Counted from the first letter of the stretch, positions 7,836 through 15,776 are shown. The stretch is 17,415 nt of DNA from Gammaproteobacteria bacterium (GCA_029881015.1 JAOUNK010000025.1:1-17415); one strand, 5' to 3'. Notes: generated by a model not told the origin, from the letters alone. Program-made: numbers and translations.

Positions 7836-8837
7836 ATGAACACAAGCAAACCCAGGGCAACGCTGGCCGACGAAGCCACGCTGCAGCTCGACGCAAGCGG
7901 TAACCTGCGACACCTCCTGACCCTCAAGGGTCTGGACAAGGCGTTACTCATCGACATCCTCGACGATGCCGAAGGCTACCTGACGGACCCAGGCAGTCTG
8001 CCGGCCCGCAGCCAGTCACTGGCCGGACGCACTGTCGCCAACCTGTTCTTCGAGGCCAGCACACGCACTCGCGCATCCTTTGACCTGGCGGGCAAACGCC
8101 TCGGTGCCGACGTACTCAATCTCGACGTCAATACGTCGTCGCGCAAGAAAGGCGAGAGCATTCTCGACATGATCTATACGCTGCAGGCAATGCACGTGGA
8201 CATCATGGTCGTGCGCGATGCGAGCGATGGCGTGCCTGCCTACATCGCGCGGCACGTGCTGCCCCATGTCAGTATTCTCAATGCGGGCGAGTCGGACGTA
8301 TCGCACCCCACGCAGGGGCTGCTCGACATGTTGACGATACGCCGGCACAAGGGTGGGTTCGAGAACCTGGTCGTCGCGATCGTGGGCGACATTCGCCATT
8401 CGCGTGTCGCCATGTCGGCAACACACGCCCTGACAACGCTCGGGGTCGGCGACCTGCGACTGATCTCGCCGCCGGTGCTCGCCCCGGACGAAGACAGGGT
8501 TCGGGGCGCCCGCATCCTCGACAATCTCCCGGAGGGACTCGCGGATGCCGATGTCGTCATGGCGTTACGCATCCAGCGCGAACGTATCGGCAACCTCGAC
8601 GGCATCCCGGGAATTGACGAGTACTTTGCGAACTACGGTATCAGTCACGAGAGCATCAAGCACGCGAAACCCGATGCCATTGTCATGCATCCGGGTCCCA
8701 TGAATCGCGGCATCGAAATAGAAGGCTCGCTCGCGGACGGACCGCGATCGGTGATTACCGAGCAGGTCACCAACGGGGTCGCCGTGCGCATGGCGGTCCT
8801 TGATCGCGTCGGCAAGACGATGGCGGCACGCCCCTAG
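7836..8837 (+). CDS. pyrB: Aspartate carbamoyltransferase catalytic subunit
   Basis: This 333-residue enzyme condenses carbamoyl phosphate with aspartate, the first committed step of pyrimidine synthesis. Signature sites are the carbamoyl-phosphate loop FFEASTRTR (71-79), RKKGES (103-108, the mobile lysine loop), HPTQ (157-160), RIQRER (245-250) and HPGPMNRG (285-292). The C-terminal helix EQVTNGVAVRMAVL (309-322) is the family ending. The N-terminal extension of about 20 residues resembles Pseudomonas-type ATCases, which associate with an inactive dihydroorotase-like subunit. No such gene follows here, no pyrI is present, and pyrR is absent upstream. It starts 12 bases after ruvX. Confidence 0.97.
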   Translation: MNTSKPRATLADEATLQLDASGNLRHLLTLKGLDKALLIDILDDAEGYLTDPGSLPARSQSLAGRTVANLFFEASTRTRASFDLAGKRLGADVLNLDVNTSSRKKGESILDMIYTLQAMHVDIMVVRDASDGVPAYIARHVLPHVSILNAGESDVSHPTQGLLDMLTIRRHKGGFENLVVAIVGDIRHSRVAMSATHALTTLGVGDLRLISPPVLAPDEDRVRGARILDNLPEGLADADVVMALRIQRERIGNLDGIPGIDEYFANYGISHESIKHAKPDAIVMHPGPMNRGIEIEGSLADGPRSVITEQVTNGVAVRMAVLDRVGKTMAARP

Positions 8838-8839
8838 AC

Positions 8840-9733
8840 ATGGCACTGACAGCCGCACAGGAAGAAGCACGGAAGAACCGGGACACTATCTTCGTGGAGG
8901 ACGGCGAGGTCCTCTCCGTCGACGCGTTTCCCGGTGACCAGTTCATCATGCGCATTCGTGCACCCAGGTGTGCAGCGGCGGCCACGCCGGGCAGTTTTGT
9001 GCACATCACCTGCGATGCGTCGCTCCCGATGCGCAGACCATTGTCGATCATGCGCGTCGGCGACGACTGGATCGAGATTCTCTACAAGATCGTCGGTCAC
9101 GGCCTGCGCCTGCTGGCGCAGAAATCGCCAGGCGATGTCGTCAGCGTGCTCGGTCCGATCGGCCAGGGTTTCCACATGTCGCCCGAGCGACCCAATACGC
9201 TGTTGATCGGCGGCGGCGTCGGCATCCCGCCGATGGTCTACATCGCGGACTGGCTGCGCCAGGATGCGCGCGACTGGTCGCCATTGGCCATTCTCGGTTC
9301 GGAGATTCCGTTTCCGTTCGAGCTGCGCCGGTCGGCACTGCCGGTTGCGGGCATACCTGGCGAGACATACGCCACGATGCCCTTGCTCGAGAACTGGGGA
9401 ATTCCTGCCCGGCTCACGAGCCTGCAGGGCTACGCGGGTTGCCATGACGGCTACGTGACCGATCTTGCGGAGCAGTGGCTCAGTTCATTGCCGGCCGATG
9501 ACTTCGCGAAGGTCGAGATCTTCGCATGCGGACCGACGCCCATGCTCAAGGCCGTCGCGGAACTCGCAGCGCGCCATGAGCTGCCCTGCCAGGTTTCACT
9601 TGAGGAGTACATGGCCTGCGCTGTTGGCGGCTGCGCCGGATGTGCCGTGAGGATCAGGACACCGGGTGGCGATGCGATGAAACGGGTCTGCGTCGATGGC
9701 CCGGTCTTCGACGCGGCCACGGTCGCCTGGTAA
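8840..9733 (+). CDS. pyrK: PyrK-type dihydroorotate dehydrogenase electron transfer subunit
   Basis: This 297-residue protein belongs to the ferredoxin-NADP reductase superfamily. It has an FAD-binding motif RRPLSI (65-70), an NAD(P)-binding loop IGGGVGIPP (123-131), a CGPTPML motif (230-236) and a C-terminal [2Fe-2S] site with cysteines 260, 265, 268 and 284 (spacing C-x4-C-x2-C-x15-C), followed by the family ending VCVDGPVF. In the class 1B enzyme such a subunit passes electrons between the flavoprotein PyrD and NAD. It starts two bases after the pyrB stop, so the two genes are probably co-translated. No pyrD is in the window, so the partner is unknown. It could serve another oxidoreductase, but the pyrB linkage favours a pyrimidine role. 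Confidence 0.85.
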   Translation: MALTAAQEEARKNRDTIFVEDGEVLSVDAFPGDQFIMRIRAPRCAAAATPGSFVHITCDASLPMRRPLSIMRVGDDWIEILYKIVGHGLRLLAQKSPGDVVSVLGPIGQGFHMSPERPNTLLIGGGVGIPPMVYIADWLRQDARDWSPLAILGSEIPFPFELRRSALPVAGIPGETYATMPLLENWGIPARLTSLQGYAGCHDGYVTDLAEQWLSSLPADDFAKVEIFACGPTPMLKAVAELAARHELPCQVSLEEYMACAVGGCAGCAVRIRTPGGDAMKRVCVDGPVFDAATVAW

Positions 9734-9737
9734 GTCG

Positions 9738-10796
9738 TCAGCCGCCGAAGTTGACCTTGGCCTCGAGATTCGACCGGGAGTCGGCGTGCGACATGGCCTC
9801 TTCGAGCGTAATCGTGCCGTCCTTGTAAAGCTGCAGCAGCGCCTCGTCGAAGTTCTGCATGCCAGCCTCTCCCGAGTCCTTGTGCGCTTCCTTGACGGCC
9901 GAAATATCGCCCTTCAGGATCAGCTCCTTGATGTGCGGCGTATTCAGCATGAGCTCGACGGCCGCAACGCGTTTGCCGTTGCGGGCCCGAACCAGGCGTT
10001 GCGACAGGATGGCCCGCAGGTAATGCGCCATATCCATGAAGACCTGTGAGTGCTGTTCCTGGGGAAACAGGTTGATGATGCGGTCGAGCGTTTCTGCCGC
10101 GTTGTTCGAGTGGACCGTCGCAAGCACCAGGTGGCCCGTGCCCGCCATGTCGAGCGCTGCCCGCATCGACTCGGTGTCACGAATCTCACCGATCAGGATG
10201 ACGTCCGGCGCGGCACGCACGGCGCTCCTGAGCGCGCGCGCGTAGGATTTCGTATCCAGACCGACTTCACGCTGGTTGATGATCGATTGCTTGTTCGGGT
10301 GGAGAAACTCGATCGGATCCTCGATCGTGAGGATGTGTGACGACGTCTTCTCATTGCGATGATTGACCATCGCGGCCAGCGTCGTCGATTTGCCCGCGCC
10401 GGTCGCTCCCACCATCAGGATCAGGCCACGACGCAGCATGACGAGCTCTTTGAGCTGCACCGGCATGCCGAGCTCATCGAGTGTCGGCAGTTCGCTGGTG
10501 ATATAGCGCAGCACCATCGCAACGTTGCCGCGCTGGTGGAAGACGTTCACGCGGAATCGCCCAAGTCCTTCTTCAGACAACGCGAAATCGATCTCGAGCT
10601 CACGGGTAAAATACTCCATCTGCTCGGCATCCATGAGCTCGAGTGCCGCCTGCTTGACCATCTTCGGCGTCATTTCGAGCTTGTTGACCGGCATGATCTT
10701 GCCTTCGATCTTGATCTTGGCAGGCGCAAAAGGCGCAAAGAACAGGTCCGACGCCTTCTTCTCGACCATCAGTTTGAATAGTGGTTTGACGTTCAT
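9738..10796 (-). CDS. Third PilT/PilU-family pilus retraction ATPase
   Basis: This 352-residue cytoplasmic secretion ATPase is paralogous to the PilT and PilU encoded just upstream. It keeps the Walker A loop GATGAGKST (130-138), the Walker B region PDVILIGEIRD (197-207) with E204, and the His box TGHLVLATVH (220-229). The N-terminal PAS-like domain differs from both paralogues (DLFFAPFAPAKIKIEGKIMP at 17-36). The PilT retraction motif AIRNLIRE is replaced by HIKELILKG (288-296), closer to PilU. It starts 20 bases after the pilU stop with AAGGAA upstream. Neisseria has a comparable third paralogue (PilT2). Its role, perhaps accessory to retraction, is inferred. It ends only four bases from the convergent pyrK-like stop. 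Confidence 0.9.
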   Translation of the reverse strand: MNVKPLFKLMVEKKASDLFFAPFAPAKIKIEGKIMPVNKLEMTPKMVKQAALELMDAEQMEYFTRELEIDFALSEEGLGRFRVNVFHQRGNVAMVLRYITSELPTLDELGMPVQLKELVMLRRGLILMVGATGAGKSTTLAAMVNHRNEKTSSHILTIEDPIEFLHPNKQSIINQREVGLDTKSYARALRSAVRAAPDVILIGEIRDTESMRAALDMAGTGHLVLATVHSNNAAETLDRIINLFPQEQHSQVFMDMAHYLRAILSQRLVRARNGKRVAAVELMLNTPHIKELILKGDISAVKEAHKDSGEAGMQNFDEALLQLYKDGTITLEEAMSHADSRSNLEAKVNFGG

Positions 10797-10816
10797 CTGC
10801 GATTAGTTCCTTGCGC

Positions 10817-11974
10817 TCAGAAAGTCCGAGCCGTGTCCTCTTCCATGATGTGCAGGCTTTCGGACTGCTGGTCGGCAATCGAAGAATCGCGCTTGCTCTC
10901 GAGTTTGATACGCAGCCGCAGCTCGTTCTTGGAGTCGGCGTTGCGCATTGCCTCTTCGTAAGAAATGGCACTGGCCTCATACAGGGAGAACAGGGCCTGA
11001 TCGAAGGTCTGCATACCGAGTCGCGTCGACTTGGACATGATTTCCTTGATCTGCCCGACTTCGCCTTTGAAGATGAGATCCTGGATGAGCGGCGTGTTCA
11101 GCAGGATTTCCATGGCTGCGACACGCCCTATCCCGCCCTCGCGCGGTATAAGCCGCTGCGAAACAAACGCCTTGGTGTTCAGCGACAGGTCCATCAGCAG
11201 CTGCTGGCGGCGTTCTTCAGGGAAGAAGTTGATGATGCGGTCCAGCGCCTGGTTCGCGCTGTTGGCGTGCAGGGTTGCCAGGCAGAGGTGGCCCGTTTCG
11301 GCGAACTGGATACCGTACTCCATGGTTTCCTTGTCACGAATCTCACCGATCAGAATGACATCCGGTGCCTGGCGCAGCGTGTTCTTCAACGCGGCATGCC
11401 ATGATTCGGTATCGACGCCGACCTCGCGCTGGGTGATCACGCAGCCTTTATGTGGATGGACGTACTCGACCGGGTCCTCGATCGAGATGATGTGGCCGCG
11501 CGAATTTTCGTTCCGATGGCCGATCATGGCGGCAAGCGTTGTCGACTTACCGGAACCCGTACCGCCGACGATGATGCAAAGGCCGCGCTTGTTCATGACC
11601 ACGTCTTTGAGGATCGGGGGCAGTTCGAGCTCTTCCAGCGTCGGGATTTCCGTCGTAATCGTACGCAGTACGGCGCCAACCATGCCTTGCTGGATAAACG
11701 CGCTGACGCGGAAACGACCGATGCCCTGCGGCGCGATGGCAAAATTGCTTTCCTTGGTCGCGTCAAATTCCTTGATCTGCTTGTCGTTCATGATGGCGCG
11801 CACCATCATCGTCGCCTGGTCGGCGGACAGCGGCGTATCCGTTGCCTTGTGGATCGTTCCGTCAACCTTGATCGCCGGCGGGAAACCAGCCGTCAAGAAC
11901 AGGTCCGAGCCTTCGCGCTCGACCATCTTGCGCAACAGATTCTGGGTAAGTCGTACGGCTTGTTCGCGTTCCAT
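10817..11974 (-). CDS. pilU: PilU, accessory pilus retraction ATPase
   Basis: This 385-residue hexameric ATPase works with PilT to retract type IV pili, and is known to depend on PilT in several species. The features are Walker A GGTGSGKST (137-145), Walker B PDVILIGEIRD (204-214) with E211, and His box TGHLCLATLH (227-236). Segments such as VTQREVGVDT-like ITQREVGVDTE, ALKNTLRQAPDVI and MQTFDQALFSLY agree closely with P. aeruginosa PilU. The last 25 residues (about 361-385) form an acidic, serine-rich tail beyond the ATPase core, and such a tail is also seen in PilU. The start has GGGAGACGAGAC just upstream, and the pilT-pilU gap carries a hairpin. Confidence 0.95.
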   Translation of the reverse strand: MEREQAVRLTQNLLRKMVEREGSDLFLTAGFPPAIKVDGTIHKATDTPLSADQATMMVRAIMNDKQIKEFDATKESNFAIAPQGIGRFRVSAFIQQGMVGAVLRTITTEIPTLEELELPPILKDVVMNKRGLCIIVGGTGSGKSTTLAAMIGHRNENSRGHIISIEDPVEYVHPHKGCVITQREVGVDTESWHAALKNTLRQAPDVILIGEIRDKETMEYGIQFAETGHLCLATLHANSANQALDRIINFFPEERRQQLLMDLSLNTKAFVSQRLIPREGGIGRVAAMEILLNTPLIQDLIFKGEVGQIKEIMSKSTRLGMQTFDQALFSLYEASAISYEEAMRNADSKNELRLRIKLESKRDSSIADQQSESLHIMEEDTARTF

Positions 11975-11991
11975 GTTGTCTCGTCTCCCGT

Positions 11992-12011
11992 CAGGCAGCC
12001 CGCGCTGCCTG
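11992..12011 (-). promoter_or_regulatory. Perfect hairpin between pilT and pilU
   Basis: CAGGCAGC-CCGC-GCTGCCTG forms an eight-pair stem with a four-base loop. On the message it begins directly after the pilT TAA codon (12014-12012) and ends 17 bases before the pilU ATG. No run of T follows, so it is unlikely to be a full terminator. An mRNA-stabilising, processing or attenuating role is inferred, which would set the pilT to pilU ratio. Confidence 0.55.
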
Positions 12012-13052
12012 TTAGAAATTCTCCTTGTTGACGGCCCGGTAGCGCGCCTCTTCCTTGTTGATGAGGCCCTTGCTCATGAGCCCGGCAAGATTCTGGTCGA
12101 GTGTTTGCATGCCGGAGGCCTGGCCGGTCTGGATCGCCGAGTACATCTGGGCGATCTTGCCTTCGCGGATCAGGTTACGAATGGCGGGCGTGCCGATCAT
12201 GATTTCATGCGCAGCGATGCGGCCACCACCGATCTTCTTCAGCAATGTCTGTGAAATAACAGCACGCAGCGATTCGGACAGCATGGCGCGGACCATTTCC
12301 TTCTCGGCGGCGGGGAAAACGTCGACGATGCGGTCAATGGTCTTGGACGCGGAGCTCGTGTGCAGCGTACCGAAAACCAGGTGACCGGTTTCCGCCGCGG
12401 TCAGCGCCAGGCGAATGGTCTCGAGGTCACGCAGCTCGCCGACGAGGATGATGTCGGGATCTTCACGCAGCGCGGACCGCAGGGCCTCGTTGAATCCCAG
12501 CGTGTCGCGATGCACTTCGCGCTGGTTGACCAGCGACTTCTTCGACTCGTGCACGAACTCGATTGGATCTTCGATCGTCAGGATATGGTCCGGTTTGTTC
12601 TCATTGATGTAGTCGACCATCGCGGCCAGCGTCGTGCTCTTACCGGAACCCGTTGGCCCGGTTACGAGCACGATCCCTCGCGGGTGCATCGAAACGTCCT
12701 TGAAAATCGACGGTGCGCCCAGATCATCGAGCGTCAGGATTTCGGAGGGAATGGTACGAAAGACGGCGGCGCTGCCACGGTTCTGGTTAAACGCGTTGAC
12801 GCGAAATCGCGCCAGTTTCGGAATTTCAAAGGAAAAGTCGGTCTCGAGAAACTCTTCGTAGTCCTTGCGCTGCTTGTCATTCATGATGTCGTACACCATG
12901 CTATTGACGTCCTTGTGGGTCAGCGCCGGCATGTTGATACGCTTGATGTCACCGTCGACGCGAATCATGGGCGGCACCCCGCCGGACAGGTGCAGGTCAG
13001 AAGCGTTGTTCTTTACCGTGAACGACAATAGCTGGGCAACGTCGACGGCCAT
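12012..13052 (-). CDS. pilT: PilT, type IV pilus retraction ATPase
   Basis: This 346-residue hexameric motor depolymerises the pilus and powers twitching. The features are Walker A GPTGSGKST (132-140), Walker B PDIILVGELRD (199-209) with E206, His box TGHLVFGTLH (222-231), and the PilT hallmark AIRNLIREGK (290-299) needed for retraction. I placed the start at 13052 because the ATG there is preceded by AGGGAG at a proper spacing and gives the standard PilT beginning (MAVDVAQLLSF). A longer frame to 13124 would add 24 atypical residues. It is divergent from yggS, with 84 bases between the two starts, and heads the pilT-pilU-third ATPase run, as pilT does in Pseudomonas. Confidence 0.97.
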   Translation of the reverse strand: MAVDVAQLLSFTVKNNASDLHLSGGVPPMIRVDGDIKRINMPALTHKDVNSMVYDIMNDKQRKDYEEFLETDFSFEIPKLARFRVNAFNQNRGSAAVFRTIPSEILTLDDLGAPSIFKDVSMHPRGIVLVTGPTGSGKSTTLAAMVDYINENKPDHILTIEDPIEFVHESKKSLVNQREVHRDTLGFNEALRSALREDPDIILVGELRDLETIRLALTAAETGHLVFGTLHTSSASKTIDRIVDVFPAAEKEMVRAMLSESLRAVISQTLLKKIGGGRIAAHEIMIGTPAIRNLIREGKIAQMYSAIQTGQASGMQTLDQNLAGLMSKGLINKEEARYRAVNKENF

Positions 13053-13136
13053 ATATCTCCCTCTTCTTTGAGGCCCGGACTTACCATAACCCGGACCGAT
13101 TAAGAGCCTAGTATAGCGAAGCAATCGGACTAAAAC

Positions 13137-13823
13137 GTGATTGGAGTCACGGAAAACTTAAGCTTGCTCAGTGATTTGCTGCAATCGGCGGCAATCGATG
13201 CAGGCCGCGACCCGGCCTCCGTGCGCTTGCTCGCCGTGAGCAAAAAACAGCCCTTGGAGAAGATTCGCGAGGCTGCTGCCCATGGACAGCGCGATTTCGG
13301 CGAGAACTTCGTCCAGGAAGGTGTCGACAAGATCGAGTCCCTGGGCGACCTGGACCTGACCTGGCACTTTATCGGGCACCTGCAGAGCAATAAAACACGC
13401 GCGGTGGCCGAATACTTTGACTGGGTGCACACTATCGACAAACTCAAGACGGCACGGCGTCTTGCCGAGCAGCGGCCCGGAGGCCGGCCGCCGCTGAATA
13501 TCTGCCTGCAGGTCAATGTCGATGACGAGGATTCCAAGTCCGGCGTTGCACCGGCCGACGTTCGGAACCTGGCGGCCGCCTGCGCCGACCTGCCGAATAT
13601 CGCGCTTCGCGGCCTGATGTGCCTGCCGGCGATTCGCGAGGAATTCGAGGAGCAACGCAAGCCCTTTGCGGTCCTGCGCCAACTGGCGGAAGAGCTGCGG
13701 GCGGACGGCATCGATACGGATACCCTTTCGATGGGCATGACAGCAGACTTCCGGGCTGCGATTTTTGAAGGCGCGACGATTGTGCGTATCGGTACTGCAC
13801 TGTTCGGCGCGCGCGACGCATAA
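13137..13823 (+). CDS. yggS: YggS family PLP homeostasis protein
   Basis: This 228-residue protein belongs to the alanine-racemase-fold YggS/PLPBP family, which binds pyridoxal 5'-phosphate and buffers its free level without known catalysis. The PLP lysine is K36 in LLAVSKKQP. Other family blocks are RDFGENFVQE, LTWHFIGHLQSNK, and the C-terminal LSMGMTADF and IVRIGTALFG. The start is GTG at 13137, giving the normal length; no ATG fits. A TATAGC hexamer at 13112-13117 could be its -10 box but has no matching -35. It is the first of three close genes, 11 bases before proC. Confidence 0.95.
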   Translation: MIGVTENLSLLSDLLQSAAIDAGRDPASVRLLAVSKKQPLEKIREAAAHGQRDFGENFVQEGVDKIESLGDLDLTWHFIGHLQSNKTRAVAEYFDWVHTIDKLKTARRLAEQRPGGRPPLNICLQVNVDDEDSKSGVAPADVRNLAAACADLPNIALRGLMCLPAIREEFEEQRKPFAVLRQLAEELRADGIDTDTLSMGMTADFRAAIFEGATIVRIGTALFGARDA

Positions 13824-13834
13824 GGCAGGGCCAG

Positions 13835-14674
13835 ATGGACTACGGAAAAGTGGCATACGTTGGCGGCGGCAACATGACTCGGGCGCTCGCAGGCGGAATG
13901 CTTGCCGCCGGTTATGAACCGGCGCACATACTGATATCGGAACCGCTGGCCGAGCATCGTGACATCCTCGCCAGGGACTTGCCCGGCACCGTCATTCGCG
14001 AGGCCAACGAAGACGTCGTGCGCGAGGCGGAGTGCCTCGTGCTGGCGGTCAAACCCCAGATCCTCTGCCAGGTTTGCCGGCCGCTGGCGCCGCTCGTGCA
14101 AGAAACGCGGCCGCTCGTGATTTCGATCGCGGCCGGCGTGCGCAGCGGCGACATTGAGACCTGGCTGGGCGGGAACCTGCCGGTGGTCAGGGTGATGCCC
14201 AACCAGCCCGCCCTGCTGCGCCTCGGGATATCCGGCCTGTATGCCAACGAGCACACGAGCGAACATCAGCGGCGTGCCGCAACCAACATCATCTCCACGA
14301 CCGGGCCGGTCGTGAGCCTGGCGACTGAGGCAGACATCGACACCGTCACGGCTGTCTCGGGTACGGGGCCGGCGTACTTTTACCTGCTCGTCGACATGCT
14401 CGTGAAAACCGCGGTCGATCTCGGTCTTTGCTACGACGACGCGCTGGCGCTGGTTCTCGAAACGGCACGCGGCGCGGGCGAGATGGCCGAACAGTCGGGG
14501 GAAACCATGGATTCGCTCATCGCGCGGGTTCGCTCGCCCGGTGGAACCACGGCGGCCGCGTTCGACTACCTGGATAGCACGGACTTCCGTGCTATCTTCG
14601 GTGCCGCCGTCGTCGCCGCGCGCGATCGTGCGGTGGATCTCGCCAACGACGCGCACACAGCAGGAAAGGACTGA
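13835..14674 (+). CDS. proC: Pyrroline-5-carboxylate reductase
   Basis: This 279-residue enzyme reduces pyrroline-5-carboxylate to proline with NAD(P)H. The N-terminal Rossmann motif is YVGGGNMTRALAGGML (8-23), and VLAVKPQ (69-75) is the usual second block. The dimerisation and substrate region has TAVSGTGPAYFYLLVDML (172-189) and VRSPGGTTAAA (232-242), the PROSITE-type signature. One oddity is MPNQPAL (121-127), where the family nearly always has MPNTPAL. It follows yggS by 11 bases with CAGGG upstream and precedes yggT by three bases. Confidence 0.97.
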   Translation: MDYGKVAYVGGGNMTRALAGGMLAAGYEPAHILISEPLAEHRDILARDLPGTVIREANEDVVREAECLVLAVKPQILCQVCRPLAPLVQETRPLVISIAAGVRSGDIETWLGGNLPVVRVMPNQPALLRLGISGLYANEHTSEHQRRAATNIISTTGPVVSLATEADIDTVTAVSGTGPAYFYLLVDMLVKTAVDLGLCYDDALALVLETARGAGEMAEQSGETMDSLIARVRSPGGTTAAAFDYLDSTDFRAIFGAAVVAARDRAVDLANDAHTAGKD

Positions 14675-14677
14675 CCG

Positions 14678-15238
14678 ATGCCGAGTAACGTAATTGACGC
14701 CCTGGTGTTCATCATCAATGCTGTCGCGCAGCTATACCTGTTCGTCCTGTTGCTGCGCCTGCTGCTACCCTGGCTCGGTGTGGATTTTCGCAATCCGATC
14801 TCGCAGGCAATCCTCAAGATTACCTCACCCGTAGTCGTGCCTTTGCGACGCATTATCCCGCCTGTAGGTCGTATTGACTCGGCAACCCTGCTCGTCGCGT
14901 TCATTATTCAATACCTGCTGATCCTCGCAATCCTCCTGCTGTACGGAAGAACGGCCGGTGTCCTTGCCATCGCCCTGACCACCGTCGTGGACCTCGTCCT
15001 GCTGACCTTGCGGCTGTTCGTATTCGCCATCATCATTCGTGTCATCCTGAGCTGGCTCGCGCCCGGCGGATACAACCCGGCGCTCGCGATCATCCACGCG
15101 TTGACAGACCGGGTGCTGTTACCTTTCCGCCGCATCCTCCCGCCGCTTGGCGGCCTGGACCTGTCTCCCCTGCTCGCGATCATCCTGATTACGGCGGTGA
15201 CTATCGTTGTCGCGGGCTTCAAGCCATTGCCTTTCTGA
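14678..15238 (+). CDS. yggT: YggT family inner-membrane protein
   Basis: This 186-residue integral membrane protein contains two copies of the YGGT domain. The repeats end in the related motifs VPLRRIIPPVGRID (54-67) and LPFRRILPPLGGLD (148-161). Hydrophobic segments are at about 8-30, 69-88, 95-126 and 163-180. Its biochemical role is not established; the family has been linked to osmotic or ion tolerance and in other bacteria to cell division. AGGAAAGGA lies in the proC end, 10-18 bases before the ATG. The yggS-proC-yggT order is widely conserved. Confidence 0.95.
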   Translation: MPSNVIDALVFIINAVAQLYLFVLLLRLLLPWLGVDFRNPISQAILKITSPVVVPLRRIIPPVGRIDSATLLVAFIIQYLLILAILLLYGRTAGVLAIALTTVVDLVLLTLRLFVFAIIIRVILSWLAPGGYNPALAIIHALTDRVLLPFRRILPPLGGLDLSPLLAIILITAVTIVVAGFKPLPF

Positions 15239-15261
15239 CGGCAGGAACGCCATAAATGGTC

Positions 15262-15267
15262 TATAGT
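15262..15267 (+). promoter_or_regulatory. Possible -10 element for the DUF4426 gene
   Basis: TATAGT occurs 23 bases before the ATG at 15291 and before the GAGGGGG ribosome binding site. CTGACG at 15235-15240 resembles a -35 box but the spacing (21) is too long. The gene may instead be read from the yggS operon. Confidence 0.25.
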
Positions 15268-15290
15268 GAAAAAAAAGAGGGGGTGGTTTC

Positions 15291-15776
15291 ATGACTTTGG
15301 CAAGAACTCTGATCTCTTTTTCGTTGCTCGCGCTCAGCACGGCTTGCGGCGGACCCGGCGACTCGGCCTCCGTTCCTGAAGCGCAGCCCGCCGGCGCAAC
15401 GTCAGCCGACATTGGCGACTTTATCGTGCACTTCAGCGCACAATCTACCGACCAGTTGCCGCCGGAGGTCGCTCGCGCATACAACATCGTGCGCAGCAAG
15501 AACCGGGCGATGCTCAATGTTTCAATTATCCGTAAAGCCGATAACTCGCCTGTCGCTGGCGAGGTTACCGTGCAGACCGTCAACCTTACCGGGCAGCTGA
15601 AGAGCGTCACGATGCGTAAGATCGAAGAGCCTGGCGATACCGTGGCGATTTACTACATCGGCGAAACACCGGTCGCCAATCGCGAAACACTGGTCTTCGA
15701 CATCACGGTCTGGCCCGAAGGCGCCGCGCGATCGTCGGACGTCAGGTTCAAACGGGAATTTTTTACAGATTCGTAA
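15291..15776 (+). CDS. DUF4426 family probable lipoprotein
   Basis: This 161-residue exported protein has a signal peptide at 1-18 and a cysteine at 19 (SLLALSTAC), which suggests a lipoprotein. The -3 residue is Ser rather than the preferred Leu, so cleavage by ordinary signal peptidase is possible. The rest fits the DUF4426 pattern: FIVHFSAQSTDQLPPEVARA, NIVRSKNRAMLNVSI, VNLTGQ, VAIYYIGETPV and ETLVFDITVWPEG. The function is unknown. A DUF4426 gene also follows yggT in Pseudomonas, so the position supports the call. GAGGGGGT lies just upstream of the ATG, a good ribosome binding site. Confidence 0.85.
   Translation: MTLARTLISFSLLALSTACGGPGDSASVPEAQPAGATSADIGDFIVHFSAQSTDQLPPEVARAYNIVRSKNRAMLNVSIIRKADNSPVAGEVTVQTVNLTGQLKSVTMRKIEEPGDTVAIYYIGETPVANRETLVFDITVWPEGAARSSDVRFKREFFTDS

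Noticed and set aside
11031..12254. A 407-codon open frame on the plus strand opposite pilU and pilT
   Set aside because: Antisense shadow of two conserved ATPase genes; serine, methionine and arginine-rich with no recognisable motif.
13053..13124. A 24-codon N-terminal extension of PilT
   Set aside because: The ATG at 13052 has AGGGAG upstream and gives the standard PilT start; the extra residues do not resemble the family.
13130..14656. A 508-codon open frame on the minus strand across yggS and proC
   Set aside because: It is antisense to two well-recognised genes, has no domain I can identify and an Arg/Ser/Ala-rich composition. Long mirror frames are expected in GC-rich coding DNA.
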